Assembly: GCF_030929505.1 (NCBI RefSeq)
Contig: NZ_JAVFVV010000003.1
Span: 186,001 to 250,000 of the forward strand
Length of the DNA stretch: 64,000 nucleotides
DNA from: Mesorhizobium sp. LHD-90
GTDB taxonomy: Bacteria > Pseudomonadota > Alphaproteobacteria > Rhizobiales > Rhizobiaceae
Reading direction: 5' to 3'
Shown here piece after piece: positions 42,936-51,138 of this stretch. Positions within the stretch are counted from its first letter, which is position 1. Every line of letters begins with the position of its first letter. The position numbers were made by a program, and so were the translations under genes. Below the pieces are notes generated by a model that did no database searches, was not told where the DNA came from, and saw nothing but the letters and a program-made list of their open reading frames with translations.

Positions 42936-44159
42936 ATGCAGAGATTCGACAATGCCAGGGAAGCGGCGCTGGCGCTGAGGCCCGACGATCCGGTCTACTG
43001 CTTCCGGCCGGAGGTTCTGAAGGCCGACGCAAGGCAGTTCATGGGCATGTTTCCCGGCAAGACCGCGTATGCGGTGAAGACCAATGGCGAGCAACTGGTC
43101 CTGAAGACGCTGGTGGAGGCAGGGGTGAGCGCCTTCGACGTGGCCTCACCCGGCGAGTTCGCGGCGGTGCGGGCAGTCTCATCCGACGCCGAGATGCTCT
43201 ACATGCATCCGGTCAAGGCGCAGTCGGACATCAGGCTAGCGCTGGAGGAATACGGCATCCGGGTGATCGCGGTCGATCATGAGGACGAGATCGCCAAACT
43301 GACGCGGGTGGTGCGGGCGCTCGACATCGACCCCGGCCAGATCACGGTGTTCGTGCGCATCCAGACGAAGGGATCGGCCGCCTACGAGCTGTCCAAAAAA
43401 TTCGGCGCGGGGCCGGCCTATGCGGTCGAGCTGGCGCAGCGGCTGCAAAAGACCGGCTACAAGGTCGGCCTCTGCTTCCATGTCGGCAGCCAGATCGAGG
43501 ATCCGGATACCTACGACCGGGCGCTGGCCTCCGCCGACTGGGTGCGCAACCGCGTCGGCTTTCCGCTGGCGGGGCTGGACGTCGGCGGCGGGTTTCCGGC
43601 CGAATACGGCATCGACCCGGCCTCCAAGAAACCGCCCATGCCTGCGCTGGGGCAATTGATGTCGCGCCTGCGCGCCGACATCGCCGCCTGGAACTTCGAC
43701 GAGATGCCGCTTGTGGCCGAGCCGGGCCGTGTCATCGTCGCCCGCGCCTTTTCGCTGATCGTGCGGGTGCTGCTCAGGAAGGGCCGGCGGCTCTACATCA
43801 ACGACGGCATCTGGGCGTCGCTGTCGGATAGCTGGACGGGCAAGCTGACGCTGCCGGCGCGCTTCATCCCCGATCCGGCGATCCGCTCGCGCAACGGCCA
43901 GGAAGACAACATCGTGCCGTTCAAGGTGTGCGGCGCGACCTGCGATTCCGTCGACATTCTGTCACGGCCATTCTGGCTGCCGGAGACGATCGACACCGGC
44001 GACTGGATCGAGATCGGCCATATCGGCGCCTACTCGCTGTCGTTGAGGACCCGCTTCAACGGGTTTTATCCCGATACGTTCGTCGAGGTGACGATGCCGT
44101 TCGAGGAAGGCGACAAGCCGCAGGGTTTTGCCAGCATGGAGACCATGGCGGCGGAGTAG
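42936..44159 (+). CDS. Ornithine/lysine decarboxylase, PLP fold III
   Basis: 407 residues: PLP Lys in KTAYAVKTNGEQLVL, HVGSQIEDPDTYDRAL, DVGGGFP (phosphate loop), AEPGR, and the CDSVD active-site Cys-Asp (about residue 333). The family makes putrescine or cadaverine. ATG 42936 has GAGGAG upstream. It has a long leader (structured, with a small ORF), typical for regulation by polyamine. Other fold-III enzymes (diaminopimelate-like) are less likely because of the CDSVD motif. A hairpin lies after the stop. Confidence 0.88.
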   Translation: MQRFDNAREAALALRPDDPVYCFRPEVLKADARQFMGMFPGKTAYAVKTNGEQLVLKTLVEAGVSAFDVASPGEFAAVRAVSSDAEMLYMHPVKAQSDIRLALEEYGIRVIAVDHEDEIAKLTRVVRALDIDPGQITVFVRIQTKGSAAYELSKKFGAGPAYAVELAQRLQKTGYKVGLCFHVGSQIEDPDTYDRALASADWVRNRVGFPLAGLDVGGGFPAEYGIDPASKKPPMPALGQLMSRLRADIAAWNFDEMPLVAEPGRVIVARAFSLIVRVLLRKGRRLYINDGIWASLSDSWTGKLTLPARFIPDPAIRSRNGQEDNIVPFKVCGATCDSVDILSRPFWLPETIDTGDWIEIGHIGAYSLSLRTRFNGFYPDTFVEVTMPFEEGDKPQGFASMETMAAE

Positions 44160-44179
44160 GCTGCGACCGGAGGAGCGAT

Positions 44180-44266
44180 CCGCAGGGACATCCGTCAGGC
44201 TCGTTGCATAGGCGCGATTCGGTGAGCCAGGACCGCTTGCGGCACAGGGCCTGACGGATGCTGCGG
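44180..44266. repeat. Long-loop hairpin after the decarboxylase gene
   Basis: CATCCGTCAGGC (44189-44200) and GCCTGACGGATG (44249-44260) are exact reverse complements; outer CCGCAG (44180-44185) and CTGCGG (44261-44266) extend the stem after a three-base bulge. It lies between the convergent decarboxylase and serine hydrolase genes, and may be a transcript-end structure. Confidence 0.65.
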
Positions 44267-44322
44267 AAAACCCTGGCCGCTCGATCGCGGCGCAGGGCTG
44301 AAAGCGGATCGGGACTTGCCGA

Positions 44323-45387
44323 TCAGGACGCGTCGAAGGCGTCGATCATCACGCCGATGATGTCCGCCACCGGTTTGTTGGACAGGAGGACGGCGTCGTA
44401 GCCATTCGGGAAGTGAATGACGCCGGTGCTCAGCCCCGCGCCGCTGCTGGTCGTGAGGCCGCCATTGTGATGATAGGCCAGGCCGTAGCAGGTCGCTCCC
44501 GGATACCAGCCGAGCATCCGCTGCATCATGAAGTTGGCGTATCTAGGCTTGAGGACGGCGTTGCTCCTGAGGCCCATCAGGTAGGTCAGCGTCGCCGACG
44601 CGGAAGAGATCCAGCCGCCGGGACCGACGCATTGCATCTGCGGCCAGTACTGACCGTAGCCGTTCGGGTCGGACGGGTCGTAGCAAAGTGTCGCCGCCTG
44701 CTCGTCGTCGGGAACCGGGCTGAACACCGTCGTATCGATACCCAGGGGCGTCAGGATCTCCGACTGCACCCAACCGAGGTAGTTGCCCACGCCCTGCTGC
44801 TGGCAGATGCTGTAAATCATCACCTGCAGGATGGTGAAATTCGTGTTCGAGTAGATGTAGAGCTGGCCCGGGATGACGGCGTTCGACTGCAGATATTGCT
44901 CGACGAAGGCAACCGCACCGTCCGAGGCGTAGAGCGCACCGTTCTCCGGCAGTCGCGAGATCATCACCAGCAGTTCGGCTATGGTCACCGTCTCGACGCC
45001 GTCGGCAGGCTGAAGGTCGGGGTAGAGGGGCTGGATATAGGGCCAGAAACAGTCGTTGACGCTGCTGATCCACCCTTTCTGGATCATCGTGAAGACCGCG
45101 GTGGCGGTGACGGTCTTGGAGACGCTGGCAAGGTTGCAGCGGCTGTCGACGGTGAAGTCGAGGCCCTGGCCGTCGGACGTGTCCTGCGGCATGCGCGCGT
45201 AACCCCATGCCCCTTGGTCCACGAGAGAGCCGTTCAGCCCGATGCAATAGGCATAGCCGCCCGGAGAGTTGCCGAGATATTGCTGGAAGACGCTCGCCCA
45301 TTGCGGCGTCGGCGAGCTGGCAAGGCGGCGCGGGGAACGCGGGTTCAAGTCTGCTTCTTCAGTGCGAGGCTGGGGAATGGAGACCAT
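44323..45387 (-). CDS. Serine hydrolase of the beta-lactamase family (class C-like fold)
   Basis: 354 residues, no signal peptide evident. Catalytic SxxK is SVSK in CNLASVSKTVTATAVF (about residue 89), and the YxN-like motif is YSNTN (about 180); the third motif may be HNGGLT (about 309). Typical of esterase or peptidase relatives, not of true resistance enzymes. Unusually rich in Asn, Gln and Tyr, unlike the Ala/Arg-rich neighbours, so acquired DNA is possible. Isolated, with a long gap upstream. Confidence 0.85.
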   Translation of the reverse strand: MVSIPQPRTEEADLNPRSPRRLASSPTPQWASVFQQYLGNSPGGYAYCIGLNGSLVDQGAWGYARMPQDTSDGQGLDFTVDSRCNLASVSKTVTATAVFTMIQKGWISSVNDCFWPYIQPLYPDLQPADGVETVTIAELLVMISRLPENGALYASDGAVAFVEQYLQSNAVIPGQLYIYSNTNFTILQVMIYSICQQQGVGNYLGWVQSEILTPLGIDTTVFSPVPDDEQAATLCYDPSDPNGYGQYWPQMQCVGPGGWISSASATLTYLMGLRSNAVLKPRYANFMMQRMLGWYPGATCYGLAYHHNGGLTTSSGAGLSTGVIHFPNGYDAVLLSNKPVADIIGVMIDAFDAS

Positions 45388-45480
45388 GGGGAAAATCCTG
45401 AAATGAGGGGAACATTCAGATACCGCTGACCGCTGTCAGCGCCAGGAACTTATCTCGTCCTGGTTGCATCGCAAGGGCGG

Positions 45481-45512
45481 GCAGTAGGGCAGTAGGGCAG
45501 TAGGGCAGTAGG
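45481..45512. repeat. Tandem octamer repeat, four copies
   Basis: GCAGTAGG is repeated four times exactly in the 390-base gap (45388-45778) between the serine hydrolase and the next gene. Slipped-strand changes would alter spacing. The rest of this gap has no convincing gene; an open minus-strand frame over it has atypical composition. Confidence 0.85.
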
Positions 45513-45778
45513 TGTTAAGCCGTCCCGAGTCCCTCTTCGCCGTCTACCGCTTTTGGCCGTCCGTCTCGCAGCGGAGCGGGGCCTTTGATTTGGCCGCATG
45601 ACGGCTGCGCCTAGCCCAAGTCTTGTATTCGTTCCGCATACATTCGCGCGTGTCCGCCTGCTCTCGATGAGTTGATCCGGAGTTGAGCAGGGTTTGATGG
45701 CGGCGACCGGTCGAGCTGTTACTCTCCATTCGTTACGCATAGACACTTTTCGTCAAAGGGGAACGGAAGGAACATCGC

Positions 45779-46204
45779 ATGCAGGAATCGAATACACTTT
45801 CCGCGCGCTGGGAAAATTATCGTCCGAGCAAGACCACATGGTTCTGGTCGGTCGTCGGCACAGCGGTCGTCACCACGATACTCGGCTTCACCGCCGGAGG
45901 CTGGACGACGAGCGGCAATGCCGCCGTCATGGCAAAGAAGGCCGCGACGGATGCGCGCGCCGAACTGGCTGCCACTGTCTGCGTGGACAGGTTCGCCGCC
46001 TCCGCTGATGCCTCGCAGCAGCTCACTGTGCTGAAGGAGAAATCCACCTGGGAGCGGGACGATTTCATCAAGGAAGGCGGCTGGGCGAAGCTCCTCGGTC
46101 CAAAGAGGATCATCAGCGGTGCGGCCGACCGATGCGCCGACATGCTGGCCGGCATGGAAGAGCTTCCGCAGGTAAGCGCGGTGGTCCGGCCCGTCGATGG
46201 CTGA
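45779..46204 (+). CDS. Hypothetical protein with one membrane helix
   Basis: 141 residues. One hydrophobic helix (TTWFWSVVGTAVVTTILGFTAGGW, about 20-43) followed by a soluble, Ala-rich, charged helical domain likely in the periplasm (N-in). Two Cys (VCVDRF, DRCADM). No family recognised. Ribosome site GGAAGGA before ATG 45779. It overlaps the following gene by eight bases, so the two probably work together. Confidence 0.72.
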   Translation: MQESNTLSARWENYRPSKTTWFWSVVGTAVVTTILGFTAGGWTTSGNAAVMAKKAATDARAELAATVCVDRFAASADASQQLTVLKEKSTWERDDFIKEGGWAKLLGPKRIISGAADRCADMLAGMEELPQVSAVVRPVDG

Positions 46205-46706
46205 TCTGTCGATGATTGCGATCGGTCACGTCGATGCCGGGCTGGGAGGTGGTTCGCCGTCGGCGGCGTCCTCCCCGCGTCTTCGGACAATGGCGGCATT
46301 GGCAGCCGGTGCCGCGGCCCTCTGCCTGTGTCTGCCAGCGGCGGCCGAAAGCCGGATGGTCGTGGTCGACAAGACGATCGTGAGGAGGACCTGCCCGTCG
46401 ATGGAATGCGGCGGCGTCGGCCGATTCAATCTCGGCGAATCGGTGGTGAGCTACGAGACGGAAGGCGGCTGGACCCGTGTTTCTCCCTACTACACGGCCG
46501 CCTGCCATGGTGGGCAATCGGCCTTTGTCCAGACTGGTTCGTCGGCCTGCACGCGCCGGAACGGTATAGAACAAGGCAAGTTCGCGGAATGGGTCAAGGC
46601 GGAGTTTTTGAAGGCCGATCCGTATTCAGGACTTTCGCCCCCGGACGCGAGTTGCGCGGATCGATGTACGTTGCTCCAGGGCGTGCGCGACAGCGTATCG
46701 GACTGA
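46197..46706 (+). CDS. Exported SH3-like hypothetical protein
   Basis: 169 residues from ATG 46197; ATG 46290 would give a shorter form starting at a classical signal peptide (MAALAAGAAALCLCLPAAAES). After it, VVDKTIVRRTCPSMECGGVGRFNLGESVVSYETEGGWTRVSPYY looks like a bacterial SH3 domain with a C-P-S-x-x-C disulphide. Further Cys pairs (YYTAACHGG, SSACTRR, ASCADRCTLL) suggest a rigid periplasmic protein. Coupled to the membrane protein gene upstream. Confidence 0.7.
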   Translation: MADLSMIAIGHVDAGLGGGSPSAASSPRLRTMAALAAGAAALCLCLPAAAESRMVVVDKTIVRRTCPSMECGGVGRFNLGESVVSYETEGGWTRVSPYYTAACHGGQSAFVQTGSSACTRRNGIEQGKFAEWVKAEFLKADPYSGLSPPDASCADRCTLLQGVRDSVSD

Positions 46707-46824
46707 ACGGGCCAGACAGAAGCGTGCGGCGAAGAAGCGATTGACCACGATCAACACCAGTGGCGGCGCAAACGCATCAGCACCGCCTCGGCGTCTTGTT
46801 GGCGATGAACGATCGCCTCGCCTG

Positions 46825-47016
46825 TCACGGGTTGCGCCGGACCACCTTGAGCACCAGCAGCACAATGCCTATCGCGAGGAGCACGATGCCCGCGGCCATA
46901 TAGCCAGTCGAGTCGGCCCTGTAGCCCGATGCCGCCAGCAGGAAGCCGAGGATGATAAGAACTATCGCCACGAGTTTGTTGGTCAAAAGGCCACTTCTTC
47001 CGTCCCCTATCGGCAT
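46825..47016 (-). CDS. Small two-helix membrane protein
   Basis: 63 residues: two hydrophobic helices (KLVAIVLIILGFLLAASGY and GYMAAGIVLLAIGIVLLVLKVV) with a short polar turn, basic tail KVVRRNP. ATG 47016 follows GGAGGTG; the longer upstream frame is rejected. Proteins like this (DUF3185-like) occur in many proteobacteria; function unknown. It is divergent from the glutaminase gene. Confidence 0.75.
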   Translation of the reverse strand: MPIGDGRSGLLTNKLVAIVLIILGFLLAASGYRADSTGYMAAGIVLLAIGIVLLVLKVVRRNP

Positions 47017-47195
47017 ATCCCACCTCCGTGCTGCATCGAGTCGCTCCTGTGCTGGCGAGCGAGGATAGGATGGCTCGGCTCTCCGGTCGAGTACCCGTTG
47101 CGGATATCGATTCGATGAACTAGCCTGCACCCAAGGGTAGAAATCTTCCAAGGGCTGGGCCGCATCCGCGGCAATACCAGGAAGAGGAGAAGCGC

Positions 47196-48197
47196 GTGGA
47201 TCTGCCGGACCCCCTGTTCGATCCCGAAAGCTCGTATGTCTCGACCGGCAGCCTTCCTGCATCCGATCGTGTCGCAAGGCTGGTGACGGAAGCCCACGAA
47301 CGGTTCGGGTCCGTGGGACTCGGGCAGACCTCCCAAGTCTATCCGGCTCTGGCCCGGGTTCCGAGCAGCCTGTTCGGCATCTGTGTGGCGGGTGCGGACG
47401 GCCGCATCTTTTCCGTCGGCGACGCGGAACACGAATTCACCATCATGAGCGTATCGAAGCCGTTCATCTTCGCGCTGATCTGCGATGTGATCGGCGCAAC
47501 GGGTGCACGCGAGCGGCTCGGCGTGAACGCGACGGGCTACGCGTTCAACTCCCTCACCGGCGTCGAGCGCAATTCCGATGGACGCACCAACCCGATGGTC
47601 AATGCCGGCGCCATCGCCACGACCAGCCTGGTGCCAGGCGAGAATGAAGAGGCGAAGTGGCGTTTCATCCTTGAGGGCTTGTCCCGTTTCGCCGGCAGGC
47701 AACTGGCGCTGAACGACGAGGTCTATGCTTCTGCGACGGCCACGAATTTCCGCAATCGAAGCATCGCCTGGATGCTCGAAAGCGTGGGCCGCATATATTG
47801 CGACCCGTCCGAGGCCACGGAACTCTATACACGGCAGTGCTCGCTAAATGTGAGCGCCAAAGACCTTGCCATAATGGGTGCGACGCTGGCGCATGGCGGC
47901 TTCAATCCCGTCACGCGGGAGCAGGTGGTCAAACCTGACGTCTGTCACTATGCGCTGGCGGTGATGCTCACCGCCGGCTTGTATGAAACGTCCGGCGACT
48001 GGCTCTACGAGATCGGGCTTCCCGGCAAGAGCGGCATCGGCGGCGGAATTGTCACCGTCTCGCCCGGCAAGGGCGGTCTCGGCACGTTCGCGCCGCCGCT
48101 CGACGAGGCGGGAAACAGCGTCAAAGGGCAATTGGTGGCGCAGTTCCTGTCGCAGCGCCTGGGGCTCGACCTGCTGATGTCGTCGCCGGGCGGATAG
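47196..48197 (+). CDS. glsA: Glutaminase A
   Basis: 333 residues from GTG 47196 (AGGAGA upstream). Catalytic Ser in SVSKPFIFAL, Tyr and Asn ligands in NPMVNAGAIATTSL, and VCHYALAVMLTAGLYETSGDW plus PGKSGIGGGIV are glutaminase hallmarks. Hydrolyses glutamine to glutamate and ammonia; in enterobacteria linked to acid resistance. The N-terminal 25 residues are longer than in E. coli YneH. Gene stands between a small membrane gene and an MFS exporter. Confidence 0.93.
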   Translation: MDLPDPLFDPESSYVSTGSLPASDRVARLVTEAHERFGSVGLGQTSQVYPALARVPSSLFGICVAGADGRIFSVGDAEHEFTIMSVSKPFIFALICDVIGATGARERLGVNATGYAFNSLTGVERNSDGRTNPMVNAGAIATTSLVPGENEEAKWRFILEGLSRFAGRQLALNDEVYASATATNFRNRSIAWMLESVGRIYCDPSEATELYTRQCSLNVSAKDLAIMGATLAHGGFNPVTREQVVKPDVCHYALAVMLTAGLYETSGDWLYEIGLPGKSGIGGGIVTVSPGKGGLGTFAPPLDEAGNSVKGQLVAQFLSQRLGLDLLMSSPGG

Positions 48198-48245
48198 GGG
48201 CCGACCGTTCGAGCCTGGTTCGATCACATTTGAGGGAGACTATCC

Positions 48246-49859
48246 ATGGCCGCGACCACCCACCAGAACCACGTGGAAGAGCGAGCGTCGTGGATCCCGA
48301 TGATCGCGATCGCATTCGGCCAGGCGATCATGTCGTTCAACGTGGCGTCCCTGCCGGTTGCGCTGGGCGGCATGGTGAACAGTTTCGGCGTGCCGCCGAC
48401 GACGGTTGCAACCGGCATCGTCGCCTATTCCATGATCGTCGCGGGTTTCGTCATGCTGGGCGCAAAACTCGTCCAGCGGTTCGGCGCGCTGCATGTGTTC
48501 CGTCTGGCCGTCATCGTGTTCGGCCTGGCGCAGGTGCTCATGACCTTCAGCCCGAACGCCACTGCGATGATCACCGCGCAGGCGCTGTCCGGGGCGGCGG
48601 GAGCCGTCATCGTTCCCGCGCTGGTGGCGCTGATCGCCGAAAATTACCACGGAACCCAGCAGGCGACTGCCTTGGGCACGCTGGGGTCGGCCCGGGCGGG
48701 CGCCGGCGTGCTGGCGTTCCTGATCGGCGGCGTGCTCGGCACCTATATCGGCTGGCGGCCGGTCTTCGGAATCCTGATCGTCGTCTCGGCACTCGTGCTG
48801 CTGCTGAGCTTCCGGCTCAAGCCCGATCAGGGACGTCCCGACGTGCGGATCGACTTTGTCGGCGTGCTGCTCGCGGCATCCGCGATCATCCTCATCAGCT
48901 TCGGCTTCAACAATCTGAACGGCTGGGGACTCGCGTTGGCGCGGCCGACGGCGCCTTTCAATCTGCTCGGCCTGTCGCCGGCGCCGATCATGATCGTTGC
49001 CGGTATCGTGCTCGGCCAGGGATTCCTGTCGTGGACGCGACGCCGCGAGGCAGCCGGCCAGACGCCGCTGTTGCCGCTGGAAGTGCTGGATTCCCCCCAG
49101 GAACGCGCGGCCGTCTACGCGATGTTCTCCGTCGTGGCGCTGGAGGCGGCACTCAATTTTTCGGTGCCTCTCTATATCCAGATCGTCCAGGGCCGTTCGC
49201 CCCTGGCGACCGCCGTCGCCATGCTGCCGTTCAACCTGACGGTTTTTTTCGCGGCCATGCTGATCGTGCGCTTCTACGGGCGGTTCACGCCGCGGCAGAT
49301 CGGGCGCTTCGGGTTCGCGCTGTGCGCCGTGGCGCTGATCTGGCTGGCCTTCGTGGTGCGCAACGACTGGAGCTCGATCCCCGTGCTCTTCGGCCTGATC
49401 CTGTTCGGCATCGGCCAGGGATCGCTGGTGACGCTGCTGTTCAACGTGCTGGTCACGGCCTCGCCCAAGGAACTCGCCGGAGACGTCGGTTCGCTGCGCG
49501 GCACGACGAACAATCTCGCGGCCGCCGTGGGTACGGCCGTTGCCGGGGCGCTGCTCGTGGGCCTGCTGAGTTCGGCGGTGATGCGCCAGCTTGCCGAGAA
49601 CCCGACCTTGCCGATCGATATTCAATCAGAGGTCAATCTCGACAGCATCACATTTGTGAGCAACGAACGGCTTGAAGCCGTAGTCGCGGCCACGACCGCC
49701 ACACCCGAACAGAAGGCAGAGGCGATCCGCATTAACACGGAGGCCAGGCTGCTGGCGCTGAAGATCGGCTTCCTGATCATGGCTGGGCTTGCTCTTCTGG
49801 CGATAGTGCCGGCCGGCCGGCTGCCCAATTATCGGCCGGGGGAAATACCCGAGCCCTGA
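48246..49859 (+). CDS. MFS transporter, 14-helix DHA2-type
   Basis: 537 residues with 14 hydrophobic segments. MGAKLVQRFGALHVFR-like loop 2-3 motif and GSARAGAGVLAFLIGGVLGTYIGWRPVF (motif C-like, antiporter) are present. A charged C-terminal insertion (about 455-505) lies between the last two helices. DHA2 members export drugs or small metabolites. Ribosome site GAGGGAGA before ATG 48246. Starts 48 bases after glutaminase and may share its transcript. Confidence 0.9.
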   Translation: MAATTHQNHVEERASWIPMIAIAFGQAIMSFNVASLPVALGGMVNSFGVPPTTVATGIVAYSMIVAGFVMLGAKLVQRFGALHVFRLAVIVFGLAQVLMTFSPNATAMITAQALSGAAGAVIVPALVALIAENYHGTQQATALGTLGSARAGAGVLAFLIGGVLGTYIGWRPVFGILIVVSALVLLLSFRLKPDQGRPDVRIDFVGVLLAASAIILISFGFNNLNGWGLALARPTAPFNLLGLSPAPIMIVAGIVLGQGFLSWTRRREAAGQTPLLPLEVLDSPQERAAVYAMFSVVALEAALNFSVPLYIQIVQGRSPLATAVAMLPFNLTVFFAAMLIVRFYGRFTPRQIGRFGFALCAVALIWLAFVVRNDWSSIPVLFGLILFGIGQGSLVTLLFNVLVTASPKELAGDVGSLRGTTNNLAAAVGTAVAGALLVGLLSSAVMRQLAENPTLPIDIQSEVNLDSITFVSNERLEAVVAATTATPEQKAEAIRINTEARLLALKIGFLIMAGLALLAIVPAGRLPNYRPGEIPEP

Positions 49860-49881
49860 ACAGTTCGCGCTGAAATGACGC

Positions 49882-49910
49882 CGCGGCCAATCGGGCCGCG
49901 CGTTCTTTCT
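49882..49910 (+). terminator. Terminator-like hairpin after the MFS gene
   Basis: CGCGGCC (49882-49888), five-base loop, GGCCGCG (49894-49900), then CGTTCTTTCT. Stem is strong but the T tract is poor. Lies between convergent MFS and AI-2E genes. Confidence 0.55.
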
Positions 49911-49954
49911 GCACGGCCTGCGTCAAACCGGATGCGGATCCGGTGCCGGCCCGC

Positions 49955-51007
49955 TCAAGCAGTTCCGGTGGCATCCTGGTTTTCCGGCACCGAGCCAAAA
50001 AGCTCCGCGATCCAGCGGCTGGATGGGTGCTGTCCGCAGAAGGTCAGGACGGCGATGGTGATCGGTACGCCGATGAAAGCGCCGAAAATCCCCCAGAGAT
50101 AACCCCACAGGAAAACGGAAAACAGGACCAGCGCGGGCGATATCGACAGCGTGCTGCCCGAGACGCGCGGCTCGACATAGCTGCCCACGACAAACTGGAT
50201 GAGATTGAGGCACACGAATACCGCAAATACCGACTGCCAGGTGTCGAACTGGATCAGGGCAAACAGTGTCGGAAACATTGTGGCCACAAGCGGTCCCAAA
50301 AATGGGATGTAGTTGAGGGCGAAAGCAATGAAGCCCCATTCCTCGGCAAGGGGTAGTCCGATGGCACGGGCAAACATCCAGACAAGAAGTCCGGTGACCA
50401 CGCTCATCGCCGTCCTGATCACCATGTAGCGGCGTATCTTCGCAGCCGTCTGCCGGCAGCCTTGAAGAAGCACCGCAGCGGCAGTCCGGTTCCGCAATGT
50501 CTTGATCCTGCGCTCGAAGTCCTCCACTTCGAGCAGGCCCAGCAGGACATAGACCAGGGCGATCAGCCAGAAGCTGAAAGTGCTGTTGAGGCGGCCGGTT
50601 ATGGCCTGTACCCTGCGCAAGATCCAACCGACGCTGAAATTCTCCGACCAAAGCCCGGCAACCGCGATGCCACGGTCTTCGAGCCAGAGGCGGGCGCCTT
50701 CATAGATCTGCTGAAGGCGCGCCGCATCCGCGATGATAAACCGGCCGACCTGGCCGAACGCCCAGGCCATGAGCCAGACGAAAGCCAGAAAGGCGAGCGC
50801 GACGATGAGAAAGCTGACGACCAGCGCCAGGTAGCGAGGGAGCGTAGCTTGCAGCCGGCGCTGCATCGGCCACACAAGCGCGATGACGAAGAGCGCGAAG
50901 GCAAATGGCGCAAAGACGGAACTTGCAACCGAGAGCACCGCGACGAGGAGAAGGACCGCGATCAGAATCTGGGCGGCCTGGACGATCTCGTGCCTCGCAG
51001 CAGGCAT
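49955..51007 (-). CDS. AI-2E family transporter
   Basis: 350 residues, about eight helices. The N-terminal pair (LIAVLLLVAVLSVASSVFAPFAFALFVIALVWPM), a large soluble loop of about 80-150, then GLLVWMFARAIGLPLAEEWGFIAFALNYIPFLGPLVATMFPTLFAL and GVPITIAVLTF match AI-2E/YdiK-type permeases. Substrates are uncertain (autoinducer-2 for one member, sodium-proton exchange for others). No quorum genes are near. Confidence 0.88.
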   Translation of the reverse strand: MPAARHEIVQAAQILIAVLLLVAVLSVASSVFAPFAFALFVIALVWPMQRRLQATLPRYLALVVSFLIVALAFLAFVWLMAWAFGQVGRFIIADAARLQQIYEGARLWLEDRGIAVAGLWSENFSVGWILRRVQAITGRLNSTFSFWLIALVYVLLGLLEVEDFERRIKTLRNRTAAAVLLQGCRQTAAKIRRYMVIRTAMSVVTGLLVWMFARAIGLPLAEEWGFIAFALNYIPFLGPLVATMFPTLFALIQFDTWQSVFAVFVCLNLIQFVVGSYVEPRVSGSTLSISPALVLFSVFLWGYLWGIFGAFIGVPITIAVLTFCGQHPSSRWIAELFGSVPENQDATGTA

Positions 51008-51138
51008 GCACCTTACCTCTCAGAACGGTATTCGCCTATCGGAAGGCCAGAGCGGTGTCCGCACAGGCATGACAGATGCCCGATACCCGGGCAACAGACC
51101 TGTCCGCGCGGTTGCGCCGGGGGCGCGCTAGCCAGCCG

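Noticed and set aside
45450-45746. Minus-strand 98-codon ORF in the gap before 45779
   Set aside because: Includes the octamer repeat translation and a skewed Arg/Thr/Pro composition; no ribosome site or homolog.
46741-47118. Plus-strand 125-codon ORF
   Set aside because: It lies over the better-supported small two-helix protein on the other strand, and has no ribosome site.
48240-49625. 461-codon minus-strand frame under the MFS gene
   Set aside because: His/Arg/Asp/Gln-rich shadow without family match.
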